A stretch of 64,000 bases of DNA from UBA947 sp031550975 (lineage in GTDB: Bacteria; Cyanobacteriota; Vampirovibrionia; Gastranaerophilales; Gastranaerophilaceae). The DNA is taken from assembly GCA_031550975.1 (NCBI GenBank), contig JAVBOC010000005.1, positions 124,001-188,000 on the forward strand, written 5' to 3'. The stretch's first letter is position 1; the number at the start of each line of letters is the position of its first letter. Below, in pieces: positions 8,547 to 17,189 of this stretch. A program made the translations under genes and the position numbers. The notes under the pieces are model-generated. The model was not told where the DNA came from. It did no database searches and saw nothing but the letters and a program-made list of their open reading frames with translations.

Positions 8547-9242
8547 CTACACTGCCAATTTAGCACGTCTTTTGTTCGCAAACCCGTTGTTAAGAGCGTA
8601 AAGAACAGCTTGAGTCCTGTCGTTTACCTGAAGTTTTTGGAAGATGTTGTTAACGTGGGTCTTAACAGTAGTTTCGGAGATATAAAGTTGTCCCGCAATC
8701 CCTTTGTAGTTATTACCCTGGGTTAATAAATCCAAGACTTCTTCTTCGCGACCGGTTAGATATGTAAGAAGGTTGTCGCCTTCTGTAACCCCTTCTTCCT
8801 TGAATGAGCGTTGGAAATACTCAAAGAAACGAGAAGACAATGCTGATGGGAGATAGATTTTGCCTGCTGCAACTTCGTCCATCGCATAAATTAATTGTGC
8901 TGACGCCATAGTTTTTAGTACATAGCCGCGAGCACCGATTTTCATAGCGCGGAAGATTAAGTCTGCATCATCGTAGCCGCTAAGCGCGATAACTTTTACA
9001 CCAAGCTCTAGTTTTTCGATTTCTGCTATTGCCTGAAGGCCGTCTTTTTCCGGCATATTGATATCCATTAAGACCAAGTCAGGATGATATTTTTTAATTA
9101 AGTTAATCCCCATATTAGCGCTGGTAGTTGCACCAACAACGTCAAAGCTGCTTTCTAAAGTAATAAGCTCTTTAACCCCTCTGAGGTGATCAGCGTTATC
9201 ATCAATTAATAATACTCTGGCTTTTCTTTTATACTCTCTCAT
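8547..9242 (-). CDS. NarL/FixJ-type response regulator
   Basis: A 231-residue DNA-binding regulator. The receiver domain (about 8-128) has the acidic pair IDDN, the phospho-acceptor Asp near residue 60 in VLMDINMPEKDG, and the conserved Lys in GYVLKTM. The C-terminal LuxR-type helix-turn-helix (about 165-225) has LTGREEEVLDLL and ISETTVKTHVNNIFQKL. GGGGAG precedes the ATG. It is first in a two-gene unit with the kinase downstream. Target genes cannot be read from the window. Confidence 0.93.
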   Translation of the reverse strand: MREYKRKARVLLIDDNADHLRGVKELITLESSFDVVGATTSANMGINLIKKYHPDLVLMDINMPEKDGLQAIAEIEKLELGVKVIALSGYDDADLIFRAMKIGARGYVLKTMASAQLIYAMDEVAAGKIYLPSALSSRFFEYFQRSFKEEGVTEGDNLLTYLTGREEEVLDLLTQGNNYKGIAGQLYISETTVKTHVNNIFQKLQVNDRTQAVLYALNNGFANKRRAKLAV

Positions 9243-9469
9243 AATTCTCCCCGGTTTCCTTAGTTACTCTCTACACTAAATATCCTACACTTTTTAAATG
9301 GTCTTTCCATCCATGCCTTGATTGATATTTCCATGCCAGAGGTTCGGGGAAATGTCTTACATCTTTGGATTGAGGTTTTTGCTCAACCATGCTCTACACC
9401 ATGCTTTGCGACATGGTCTAAGGCATGATTGATTTTTTTGTAATATAATTTTATTAAAGGAGTAAGTTT
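9243..9469. promoter_or_regulatory. Divergent intergenic region with a candidate rmuC -10
   Basis: A 227-nt space between the divergent response-regulator and rmuC genes. A TATAAT at 9444-9449 sits 20 nt before the rmuC start. It is preceded by three imperfect copies of a CATGCT/CATGGT theme (about 9388-9427), which could be an operator. No convincing -35 was found. Confidence 0.35.
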
Positions 9470-10522
9470 ATGGAAGTTCTAATATTTTTGGGTGGTTTTT
9501 TAACCGGTGCGATTGTAGTATTTGTTGTTCACTTTATTCTGTCAAAACAAATGAATATGTCGTTTGAAAACACCGCAAACAAAATACTAAAACAAAGCAC
9601 GGGCGAATTGACCGAACAAAATAGAGAACGTCTTGAAGAATTTTATAAGCGTTTTAAAGAACGCATCGAAGATTTTGAAAAACGTTCGGAAGAAAACTTT
9701 AAAACCGAAACAGAAAACTTCACCCGCTTTGATATGAATATAAAATCTTTCTTGGAAGCAGGGAATAGAATTTCACAAGATACGAATTCGCTTGTGTCTG
9801 TGATGAAATCTGACAACAGAACCTCCGGGCGCTGGGGAGAGATTGTTCTCGAACGTGTTTTAGAAGCTTCAGGTTTGAGAAAAAACCAGGAATATACTAT
9901 CCAAAAAGGCGCAGCTGAGGGCAGGCCGGACGCAACGATTTTCTTGCCGGAGGACCGCAAGATTTTTATTGACAGCAAAACTTCTTTCTCAAGCTGGGAC
10001 AATTATATTAATGCTGAGGACGAGGGCGAAAAACAAATCCACTTGCGTCAATTTATTGATTCAACCAAGGCGCATATAAATGGCTTGGCAAAAAGAGATT
10101 ACTCAATAGAAGAAGGTTCGCCGGACTATGTTTTGATGTTTATCCCGATTGAGAGCTGCTATTCGCTGATTTTTTGCGAGGATTGTGCGTTGTGGGATTT
10201 TGCCTGGAAGAATCGCGTGATGCCTGTGTCGCCGTCGACATTGCTTGCCGCATTGAAAATAATCAACTCCTTCCACGTGGTTGATCGCCAGAACAAGAAC
10301 GCAAAAGAAATCGCCGATATCTGCACAAAAATGCTTGATAAATTTGCTGATATGGTAAGAGATTTAACTAAGATTCAGGATTTCTTAAGTGGTGCTTTTA
10401 CAAAGCTCAGCGGCAAGGGAGGAATTGTTTCTCAAATCGGCCGCATTGAAGACCTTGGCATAAAGATGAACAAAGACTTGCCGGTGCTGCCGGAATCCAC
10501 TGAAACACCGCTTGAGGTCTAA
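9470..10522 (+). CDS. rmuC: RmuC-family DNA recombination protein
   Basis: A 350-residue protein with an N-terminal membrane helix (EVLIFLGGFLTGAIVVFVVHFIL), a coiled coil (about 35-100) and the RmuC domain. Markers are SGRWGEIVLERVLEASGL, then GRPDATIFLPEDRKIFIDSK and VMPVSPSTLLAALKII. RmuC proteins are nuclease-fold proteins that limit recombination at inverted repeats, which is notable in a genome rich in palindromic repeats. AAAGGAG precedes the ATG. Confidence 0.93.
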   Translation: MEVLIFLGGFLTGAIVVFVVHFILSKQMNMSFENTANKILKQSTGELTEQNRERLEEFYKRFKERIEDFEKRSEENFKTETENFTRFDMNIKSFLEAGNRISQDTNSLVSVMKSDNRTSGRWGEIVLERVLEASGLRKNQEYTIQKGAAEGRPDATIFLPEDRKIFIDSKTSFSSWDNYINAEDEGEKQIHLRQFIDSTKAHINGLAKRDYSIEEGSPDYVLMFIPIESCYSLIFCEDCALWDFAWKNRVMPVSPSTLLAALKIINSFHVVDRQNKNAKEIADICTKMLDKFADMVRDLTKIQDFLSGAFTKLSGKGGIVSQIGRIEDLGIKMNKDLPVLPESTETPLEV

Positions 10523-10540
10523 TCACCACATAAAGCCATA

Positions 10541-10686
10541 TTGTCATCCTGAACTGACTGCAGAATCGGCTGAAAGGAACTTGAAGCCAGATTTTATGTC
10601 CCTACCTGGTGATTCAGGATCTTCCACTTCCGCGCTTTGCATGAGTTTCCACGGTGGAAGATTCCGAAATAAATTCGGAATGACAG
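10541..10686. repeat. Palindromic intergenic repeat, family A (copy A2, expanded)
   Basis: A family A element of about 146 bp between the convergent rmuC and comEC genes. It opens TGTCATCCTGAACTGACTGC and closes AATAAATTCGGAATGACAG, with the inner arms GATCTTCCAC and GGTGGAAGATTCC. The left arm has drifted more than in A5 or A6. It could act as a bidirectional transcript end, though no T-run is evident. Confidence 0.75.
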
Positions 10687-10692
10687 GTATTG

Positions 10693-13137
10693 TTATAGTC
10701 CGTGAATTTTTGCCTTTAAATACTTCTTCTTCTCTTTGTCGTAGGTGTGTGTTGTATAGCCTTTAGTATCAGCGGTTATTTTAATGGAATTATGGCGGTC
10801 GGTTCTGTAAATATCAGTTTTGCGCAAAATGTCGAGCGTCCCTTTATTTGGGTGACCGTAGACATTTACTCCGGTCGAAATCAGCGAAACCTCATTGCCA
10901 AGGTGTTCGAGCATTTTCGCGTCAACGACCCGTCTGCCTCCGTGGTGCCCGACTTTTAGGATTTCGACATTATGCGGGAGATTCGTTTTAACTTTCTCAA
11001 AACCCTCAATCCCCGCGTCGCCCATAAACAACATATCAAACTCACAGTAACTCAAAAGTGTCATAATTGAATTGTCGTTGTCGCTTTTCGGGTCAACCTT
11101 TGTGGTATTTACAAAAGTCTTGATGTGCAAGTTCCCTTCCGTATAGATTTCTGCATTGTTCATCGCGATATCTGTCGGGATTTTTAGTTCATTAATCGTC
11201 TTATAAATATTTTTGGACGTCTTTGCTTTGTCGTCAAAAGAATTAATATAGACCTTCTTCACTCGGAGGGCTTTCATAATATCTGCCGCGCCGCCGGAGT
11301 GGTCGTTGTCAAAGTGAGTTATGATTAGTCCCTCAAGATTTTTAATTCCATGGTCTTTCATGTATTTTAAGATAACAAATTCAGCCTGTGATTTAGCGCC
11401 GTTGTAACCGGATTTGCCCGTATCAATCATAAAATATTTATCTTTTGGAGTCTTAATCAAAAAAGCGTCAGCGTTTTGAACATCAAACGCGATGATTTCT
11501 AATTTACGGTTTGGAAGGTGAGCCGTTGAGAGCGCCAAAATTACAATAACTGAAACCATCGCAATGATTAGTTTCTTATCTCTGCCGTTTCTTAATATAA
11601 GAGTCGCAATCGCAAGAATTACATAATAAAGCAAAAGTTGAAACAGTGCCGGATGGGTTGTGGTGTGAAGTGAATGCGGAAGTTGCGCGAAGAAATTTGA
11701 TATCCAAACAATCGTAGATAACATATAATTCATCAAAAAATCAAGCCCGCGGCAAAGGAGTTCGGTATGCGGCATAAATGCTGCCAGAATAGAGCTTACA
11801 AAACCGCCAAAACTCACCACGCTCAAGAACGGAACGCTTAGAATATTGGCGAAAATCGAATATGTGCTGATAGTGTTAAAATAAAACATCTGAATCGGTG
11901 CAATCCAAATTTGTGCGATAAGCGGGATTAAAATCGCACCCGATAACCAACCCGGGATGTGCAAACATTTTGGAGTTTTGTCTTCTGTATCAGTTTTCTT
12001 TGGCGGCAACTTTATTTCCATTTTTTCAAGTCTTTCAAATATATAGGCGCCCATTGTAAGCAAACCAAAAGTTACGATAAAAGAAAGCTGGAAGCCGACA
12101 TCATTTATAAACGAGGGGTTGTAAATCAACATCAACAACGCAACGAGTGCGAGGAGTGAAACGCTGTGCGTGCTTCGGTCAATGAGTTTCCCGATTAGGA
12201 TAATGATTAACATCAACGCGGCTCGGATTATTGAAGGCCCAAGTCCTGTCATCAGGGTGTAGAGGGTTACGACACCGATACCGCTGATTATAGTGAAATT
12301 ATACGGCGCGCGAAACCTTCGCAAAATCCAAAACCAAAACCCGTAAATAAACGCCACGTTCATACCGGAAGCAGCCAAAATGTGCAACAAACCTGAATTT
12401 ACAAAAGATGCTTTTATATAATCCGGAGGTGCGACCGCGTCATCGCCGAATACTATGCCGCCAAGAATTTCTAAATTCGGACTCTTTAAGTAAGTCGCGT
12501 GAGTTTTAACAATTTTATTTCGCAGAGTGCTGAGTTTGTGCATAAACCGCCACTTCGGCGTTAATTTCTTTGTGGTGTCTTTTGTTATGCCATCTTTGTC
12601 AGCATAGAAAGTGGTAAACGTATCAAAGTTACGCAAGTATTTTCCGTAATCAAACTGGGACGGATTGGTTGCCGCAAACGGAACTCGCAATTTGCCCTTA
12701 ATTTTATAAAAGTCTCCGACTTGGTAATTCAGGAAATCTTCGCCGGCATCAGGAATGGTCACGATTGTCTTACCATTTACCCTCTTGTCGTCAATCTTGT
12801 CAACTCTAAAGAAGAACCGCGGAGTTTTCGGTGTGCTTACAATCTGACCTTCGATTATTGCTTTTGCCGGTGCAAGCGGAAGGATGTCGTCGGTCGTCTG
12901 GATTTTGAAATATGCGTTAAAGAACCCGAAATAAAACATCCCGAGCCAAAACAACACAAGTTTCCAGTCAAAATAATTCTTAAAAAGAACAACCGCGCCG
13001 ATTATGGTTAAGAGTGCCGCGCAAGGAATTGCGCAATCATTGAAATACGCCAAAACGCCCGCCATAAAGACAACTGCTGTTATAAACATAACCGAATTTT
13101 TATTCTGTATAACAGAGTTAACGGTGGCTCTAATCAC
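10693..13137 (-). CDS. comEC: ComEC/Rec2-type DNA uptake channel
   Basis: An 814-residue polytopic protein that brings single-stranded DNA across the inner membrane during natural transformation. It has the N-terminal DUF4131-like part (residues 1-180), the Competence membrane domain with about ten helices (GGIVFGDDAVAPPDYIKASF, then LLHILAASGMNVAFIYG), and a C-terminal metallo-beta-lactamase domain (about 555-800) with ITHFDNDHSGGAADI and KVGHHGG. Length is normal for the full three-domain form. The start is GTG with AGGAG 7 nt upstream. It is last in the dedA-aroF-comEC run. Confidence 0.93.
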   Translation of the reverse strand: MIRATVNSVIQNKNSVMFITAVVFMAGVLAYFNDCAIPCAALLTIIGAVVLFKNYFDWKLVLFWLGMFYFGFFNAYFKIQTTDDILPLAPAKAIIEGQIVSTPKTPRFFFRVDKIDDKRVNGKTIVTIPDAGEDFLNYQVGDFYKIKGKLRVPFAATNPSQFDYGKYLRNFDTFTTFYADKDGITKDTTKKLTPKWRFMHKLSTLRNKIVKTHATYLKSPNLEILGGIVFGDDAVAPPDYIKASFVNSGLLHILAASGMNVAFIYGFWFWILRRFRAPYNFTIISGIGVVTLYTLMTGLGPSIIRAALMLIIILIGKLIDRSTHSVSLLALVALLMLIYNPSFINDVGFQLSFIVTFGLLTMGAYIFERLEKMEIKLPPKKTDTEDKTPKCLHIPGWLSGAILIPLIAQIWIAPIQMFYFNTISTYSIFANILSVPFLSVVSFGGFVSSILAAFMPHTELLCRGLDFLMNYMLSTIVWISNFFAQLPHSLHTTTHPALFQLLLYYVILAIATLILRNGRDKKLIIAMVSVIVILALSTAHLPNRKLEIIAFDVQNADAFLIKTPKDKYFMIDTGKSGYNGAKSQAEFVILKYMKDHGIKNLEGLIITHFDNDHSGGAADIMKALRVKKVYINSFDDKAKTSKNIYKTINELKIPTDIAMNNAEIYTEGNLHIKTFVNTTKVDPKSDNDNSIMTLLSYCEFDMLFMGDAGIEGFEKVKTNLPHNVEILKVGHHGGRRVVDAKMLEHLGNEVSLISTGVNVYGHPNKGTLDILRKTDIYRTDRHNSIKITADTKGYTTHTYDKEKKKYLKAKIHGL

Positions 13138-13170
13138 AAATGGCTCCTGACTGAATTTTTACCCCTACCC

Positions 13171-14220
13171 CTAAACCAAATTGGCAGACAGGCAGGCCTT
13201 TTCATAACTTAGGTGGTCAGATAGTGTGTTCAAGCGTTTCATAACATCTTTGAACATAGGAATCGGCAAACTTTGTTTCCCGTCAGAAGAAGCGTTTTCC
13301 GGATCGTGGTGAACTTCAATCATAATTCCGTCCGCACCAACAATCAAACCTGCTTTTGCCATTGGTTCGATTAAATAACGTTGTCCTGTGCCATGGCTAG
13401 GGTCAACGATAATCGGCAGGTGTGAATATTTTTTAATAACAGGAATTGATGCAATATCCATCACATTTCTTGTAAAACTGTCGTCAAAACTTCTGATGCC
13501 GCGCTCGCAAAGGATTACGTTCTGGTTGCCGTTGTACATAATGTGTTCAGCAGCAAGCAGGAATTCTCTTATTGTGCTTGATAGTCCGCGTTTTAAAATT
13601 ACAGGGGTGTTGCATTGCCCGACAGCCTTTAATAATTTAAAGTTTTGAACATTGCGCGCACCGATTTGAACAACATCAACATATTGACAAATAAGTTCCA
13701 AGTCGCTTGCGTCCATTACTTCGGTGACAGTAAGCAAGCCCGTTTCTTCGCCGGCTTTTTTCATATATTTAAGAGCTTTTTCTTCGTAACCCTGGAAATC
13801 ATAAGGTGAAGTTCTTGGTTTAAATGCGCCGCCGCGTAGGAATTCGCAACCTGCTTCTTTTGCTGCAACCGCTACTGCAAGAAGGCCTTCATAGTCTTCT
13901 TCAACTGAACAAGGTCCAACCATTGAAACCGGTTTGTTTCCGCCGCCGATTTTGACTCCGTTTTTGAATTCAATTACGGTGTCTTCTTCTTTTCTGTCGC
14001 GAGAAGCCAAGCGGAAAGGTTCACGGATGATTTTTACTTCTTTTACGCCTTCAAGAGCCGAAACTCTGCCCGGGGTGAGGGTGGTCTTGTCGCCAAATGC
14101 TTCAATCAGCGTAAAAATATCGCCGACGTTGGTTTTGGTTTCAAATCCGTTTTGTTGTAACAGGTCTATTACTCTTTGAATATTTTCCGGCGTTGCGCCG
14201 CGTTCCATAATTATAATCAT
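13171..14220 (-). CDS. aroF: 3-Deoxy-7-phosphoheptulonate synthase (DAHP synthase, AroF/Thermotoga type)
   Basis: A 349-residue enzyme that condenses phosphoenolpyruvate and erythrose 4-phosphate, the first step of the shikimate pathway. An N-terminal ferredoxin-like regulatory domain (about 1-70) precedes the TIM barrel. Barrel motifs include GPCSVE, GGAFKPRTSPYDFQG, VVQIGARNVQNF and the metal site DPSHGTGQR. The N-terminal domain is the one used for Tyr/Phe feedback in Thermotoga-type enzymes, so inhibition is expected. An AroH-type chorismate mutase lies separately at 43235. It starts 2 nt after the dedA stop. Confidence 0.95.
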   Translation of the reverse strand: MIIIMERGATPENIQRVIDLLQQNGFETKTNVGDIFTLIEAFGDKTTLTPGRVSALEGVKEVKIIREPFRLASRDRKEEDTVIEFKNGVKIGGGNKPVSMVGPCSVEEDYEGLLAVAVAAKEAGCEFLRGGAFKPRTSPYDFQGYEEKALKYMKKAGEETGLLTVTEVMDASDLELICQYVDVVQIGARNVQNFKLLKAVGQCNTPVILKRGLSSTIREFLLAAEHIMYNGNQNVILCERGIRSFDDSFTRNVMDIASIPVIKKYSHLPIIVDPSHGTGQRYLIEPMAKAGLIVGADGIMIEVHHDPENASSDGKQSLPIPMFKDVMKRLNTLSDHLSYEKACLSANLV

Positions 14221-14222
14221 AT

Positions 14223-14849
14223 TTACGATTCTTTCAGATTTTTAAAGTGGTGTATTACATAAAGGACAAAAAGTGTCCCGAAAACTAAAACGATTGCTAT
14301 ATCAAACTTGTGCCAAATAGCCGAGAAGATTTCCATGTGCTCGCCGAATTTTATTCCGACAAAAACTAACATGTAGCTCCAAATCAGTGAGCCGACGAAA
14401 GTTAGCACGAGGAAAATCGGCAGGTTTGCTCTTAAAATCCCTGCAGGAAGTGAAATGAAGGTTCTGATAATAGGAAGCATCCGGCAGACAAAAAACGCCC
14501 ACTCGCCCCATTTCTCTGACCATTTATCGGCTTCTTCCAGGTCTTTTTTTGAGATAAGGAACCATTTCCCATATTTCTCAATAAACGGTCTTCCGCCGCA
14601 ATATCCAATGAAATAAGACGGAATTGAACCTATAACGCATCCGAGTGCGCCCGCAAAAGCAGCGGTATGAATGCTCATAACGCCTTTGCTTACAAGATAT
14701 CCGGCAAACGGCAAAATAGCTTCGCTTGGTAATGGAATATTGCAGGATTCAATCGCCATTAGTGCAACAATGCCCCAAGCGCCTGCAGCGCTTATCGTTT
14801 GCTCAATCCAGCTAAATACAAATCCCAGGCTATTGTGTATAAATTCCAT
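14223..14849 (-). CDS. DedA family membrane protein
   Basis: A 208-residue inner-membrane protein of the DedA/SNARE-associated family, implicated in lipid flipping and envelope homeostasis. Signatures are ESCNIPLPSEAILPFAGYL and CRMLPIIRTFISLPAG, with about five hydrophobic segments. It is first of a tight run with aroF and comEC. There is no Shine-Dalgarno before the ATG; TGC-TAATAT at 14856-14864 (minus strand) leaves only 6 nt to the start, which points to a leaderless message. Confidence 0.93.
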   Translation of the reverse strand: MEFIHNSLGFVFSWIEQTISAAGAWGIVALMAIESCNIPLPSEAILPFAGYLVSKGVMSIHTAAFAGALGCVIGSIPSYFIGYCGGRPFIEKYGKWFLISKKDLEEADKWSEKWGEWAFFVCRMLPIIRTFISLPAGILRANLPIFLVLTFVGSLIWSYMLVFVGIKFGEHMEIFSAIWHKFDIAIVLVFGTLFVLYVIHHFKNLKES

Positions 14850-14855
14850 AATAAA

Positions 14856-14864
14856 ATATTAGCA
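14856..14864 (-). promoter_or_regulatory. Extended -10 of dedA, likely leaderless
   Basis: Reading the minus strand, TGC directly precedes TAATAT, which ends 6 nt before the dedA ATG. No ribosome-binding sequence lies between. Confidence 0.45.
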
Positions 14865-14956
14865 CGAATAGATTCCATTGCAAGCGCACCCAGCCAGCTT
14901 ACTCTTGCAGAATTTCATCCATTTAGACCAGTACAAATTTTGCTCCAAATGGTAAT

Positions 14957-15049
14957 ATGATAGAGCGAGCGAGTCAGATAGAAAACTTGTTTTCATATTT
15001 GCGAGCGAGAGAATATCAAATGAGCGCAGCTCATATAATGTTGACCTAA
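14957..15049 (+). other. Family E sequence with a 30-codon reading frame
   Basis: A short frame MIERASQIENLFSYL... closes with TAA at 15047. Its central ~50 nt resemble the sequence upstream of glgC (24918-24967, minus strand), which also reads as a peptide with the S-Q-I-x-x-L-x-F pattern. It has no ribosome site. It may be a repeat remnant rather than a gene. The rest of the 239-nt space between dedA and the next gene shows nothing else. Confidence 0.35.
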
Positions 15050-15088
15050 TTTACACAATCATTAAATAGTTAAAAAAGGAAATTTCAC

Positions 15089-16084
15089 ATGAACAAGAAA
15101 GTTTTTTTGTTAATAGCAGCGGCAGTATTTTTGAGCACAGGAGCTTATGCGGCAAATCCTCCACCATTGCCGACACCTCAACCGACACCAGGCGCTCAAC
15201 CGGCACCAGGGGTGCAACCTGCACCGGGTACACTATCTGCGGAGGCAGCAAAACCTGCTGAACCAAAGAATATTGACACAAAAACAATGTATTACCCGAA
15301 CGCAACTGTGCCAAGCGGGATTCAAAAATACAAAAAAGGCAACTACACCGGCTGTCTTCAAGAAATGCTTTCAGTAGTTAAAAAAGATCCGAAAAATGCT
15401 ATGGGACACTACTATCTTGGACTTGCATATATGAAAATAAATGACAATACTGCAGCAACTAGTGCTTTTGATAAAGTAATCGCAACAAGTTCTAACTTCG
15501 CGCTTGTACAGTATGCAGCGAAAGCTAAAAAATGCGCCAGCGGAATGGAAGCTTGTAAGCCTTCAGGGGAAGAACAAGAACTCGATACTTTTATAACAAA
15601 TGCATATGGCAACCCGAACAATTATGGGGCAAAGCCTGCTGCACCTGCATCAAGCAAACAAGCAAGCCAACAAGAATTAGATGCGCTAAGACAGAAAATG
15701 AATTCTCAAGATTATTTGTATCAGAAAGACTTACAACAAATAAGAAACTTAAACAAATCTGAAGAAATTACAGGCGAAAGAATCGCTGCGGCTTCTGATG
15801 AAGAAATCCTCCAGGCGATAAAAACCTTAAAAGATGCTGGCGTTACTATCACGGTTAATAATCCGTCAAGCTACACCCCTGACCAACAAGCTATGCAAAT
15901 GATGCAGCAAATGCAAATGTTAAACGGCGGACAAAACAACAACAACCCGATGATGAACATGCTTCCGTACATGTATGCGCAAAATGACAGCGGAAAAAAC
16001 ATTGACCCGCAGGTTATGCAATCATTTATAATGAATTCAATGATACCTGATTTTGGATTTAACAATAACAACAATAACAGATGA
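15089..16084 (+). CDS. Exported Pro-rich TPR protein
   Basis: A 331-residue protein with a clear signal peptide (MNKKVFLLIAAAVFLSTGAYA, cleavage after AYA). A mature N-terminus of repeated Q-P-x-P-G units (about 25-50) is followed by tetratricopeptide-like helices (SGIQKYKKGNYTGCLQEML, then GHYYLGLAYMKINDNTAA) and a Gln/Asn/Met-rich tail ending in seven Asn. AAAAAAGG precedes the ATG. It overlaps the next gene by 4 nt (ATGA), so they are translationally coupled. Probably a periplasmic or surface scaffold; partner unknown. Confidence 0.85.
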   Translation: MNKKVFLLIAAAVFLSTGAYAANPPPLPTPQPTPGAQPAPGVQPAPGTLSAEAAKPAEPKNIDTKTMYYPNATVPSGIQKYKKGNYTGCLQEMLSVVKKDPKNAMGHYYLGLAYMKINDNTAATSAFDKVIATSSNFALVQYAAKAKKCASGMEACKPSGEEQELDTFITNAYGNPNNYGAKPAAPASSKQASQQELDALRQKMNSQDYLYQKDLQQIRNLNKSEEITGERIAAASDEEILQAIKTLKDAGVTITVNNPSSYTPDQQAMQMMQQMQMLNGGQNNNNPMMNMLPYMYAQNDSGKNIDPQVMQSFIMNSMIPDFGFNNNNNNR

Positions 16085-16680
16085 TTACAGATTATAATAA
16101 AGCCAGAGATTTGCTTTTAACTTCGTCGGTAAAAGACTGTCGACAGTTTTTTCGTCAAAACAACTGCGCTTTAGAACTTGCTTATTGCGATATTATTGAG
16201 GATAATCTTGAGGGTGCAAAGAAAAATTTTACCTCAATTCTTGAGAAGGATATTCGCGCAAAATGGGGATTGATTTTAATTAGTATGATTGAGGGTGATG
16301 TTTCTGATTACCCGACGTATTTTGAGATAAGAAATTTTTTAGAAATTGATATACAAATTTTAATCGCACATTACAAAGGGGATTATGTCGAAAGTATCGT
16401 AAAGTATGCGGATTTTCTTTTCTCTCTTAATCCTGAATCGTATAAGTTTATTGCGCGCGTGTTCCAAAACAATGACCTTAAACCGCAGGCAAAGTTTTTC
16501 TTAGAAATGGCAAAACAAAAATTCTATAATGACCCGGAGCTGCACTATATGCTGGCTCTATACTACAGAGATGAAAATTTACACCCGCTTGCGTTTAAAG
16601 CAGCACAAGATTGCTTGAAAATCTGTCCGGGTTATTATCCGGCAGAAACCCTCTTAAAGCAGCTTAATTACAGCGGATAA
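16081..16680 (+). CDS. TPR-like protein coupled to the exported TPR protein
   Basis: A 199-residue soluble protein without signal peptide. Helical repeats read as degenerate TPRs (KNFTSILEKDIRAKWGLI; YMLALYYRDENLHPLAFKAAQDCLKIC). It starts inside the stop of the exported TPR gene, so both are made together. Its 3' end overlaps the convergent gene at 16664 by 17 nt. No enzymatic motif is visible. Confidence 0.8.
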   Translation: MITDYNKARDLLLTSSVKDCRQFFRQNNCALELAYCDIIEDNLEGAKKNFTSILEKDIRAKWGLILISMIEGDVSDYPTYFEIRNFLEIDIQILIAHYKGDYVESIVKYADFLFSLNPESYKFIARVFQNNDLKPQAKFFLEMAKQKFYNDPELHYMLALYYRDENLHPLAFKAAQDCLKICPGYYPAETLLKQLNYSG

Positions 16681-17047
16681 TATTGCCGTTTTTGTCGTAA
16701 TGCGCCATTCCGTTGCAAGAAGTTATAAATTTTCGAGTTGTAGCCTGTGGAGCCGGCTGCATTTGCTGCGGCGGTCTGTTTCTCTGATACATTGGAGTTT
16801 GCGCTATAACTGTATTTGGTGGGGATGATGTTGTAAACCCTGTTGTGTTATTTCTGCTGTATGTGGTTCTGCCGGCACTAGTGTTGCCGTTTGTTGTGAA
16901 CGAATACCCTGAAGAACCGGTATTGTACGAAGCGGGCGCCGGAATCGTAATGCTCGTATTGCGTACAAAGGAGGTTGAAAAACCTTCTGCTGACGCAGTG
17001 CTAATGGTTAAACAAAAAATAAATAAACCTAACACGAACTTATTCAT
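16664..17047 (-). CDS. Small exported Ser/Thr/Asn-rich protein
   Basis: Unknown family. A 127-residue protein with a signal peptide (MNKFVLGLFIFCLTISTASA), a low-complexity Ser/Thr/Asn region, a Gln/Pro-rich stretch and a C-terminal pair of Cys around CNGMAHYDKNGNIIRC, which could form a disulfide or hold a metal. The ATG at 17047 has AAGG upstream and begins the signal peptide exactly; an in-frame upstream ATG at 17119 would bury it. It overlaps the convergent TPR-like gene by 17 nt. Confidence 0.7.
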   Translation of the reverse strand: MNKFVLGLFIFCLTISTASAEGFSTSFVRNTSITIPAPASYNTGSSGYSFTTNGNTSAGRTTYSRNNTTGFTTSSPPNTVIAQTPMYQRNRPPQQMQPAPQATTRKFITSCNGMAHYDKNGNIIRCN

Positions 17048-17189
17048 ACACACCTTACCCTTTGCCAATTTGGGCCTTGTTGCCGGGGATAGTATCTCCC
17101 CAGTCTTTACTTTTAACAACTATAATAAGTTCAAAAAGTTCATTTATTGCGTATTTAGTGCAAAAGTTTTACATTGCTTCATACAAAAC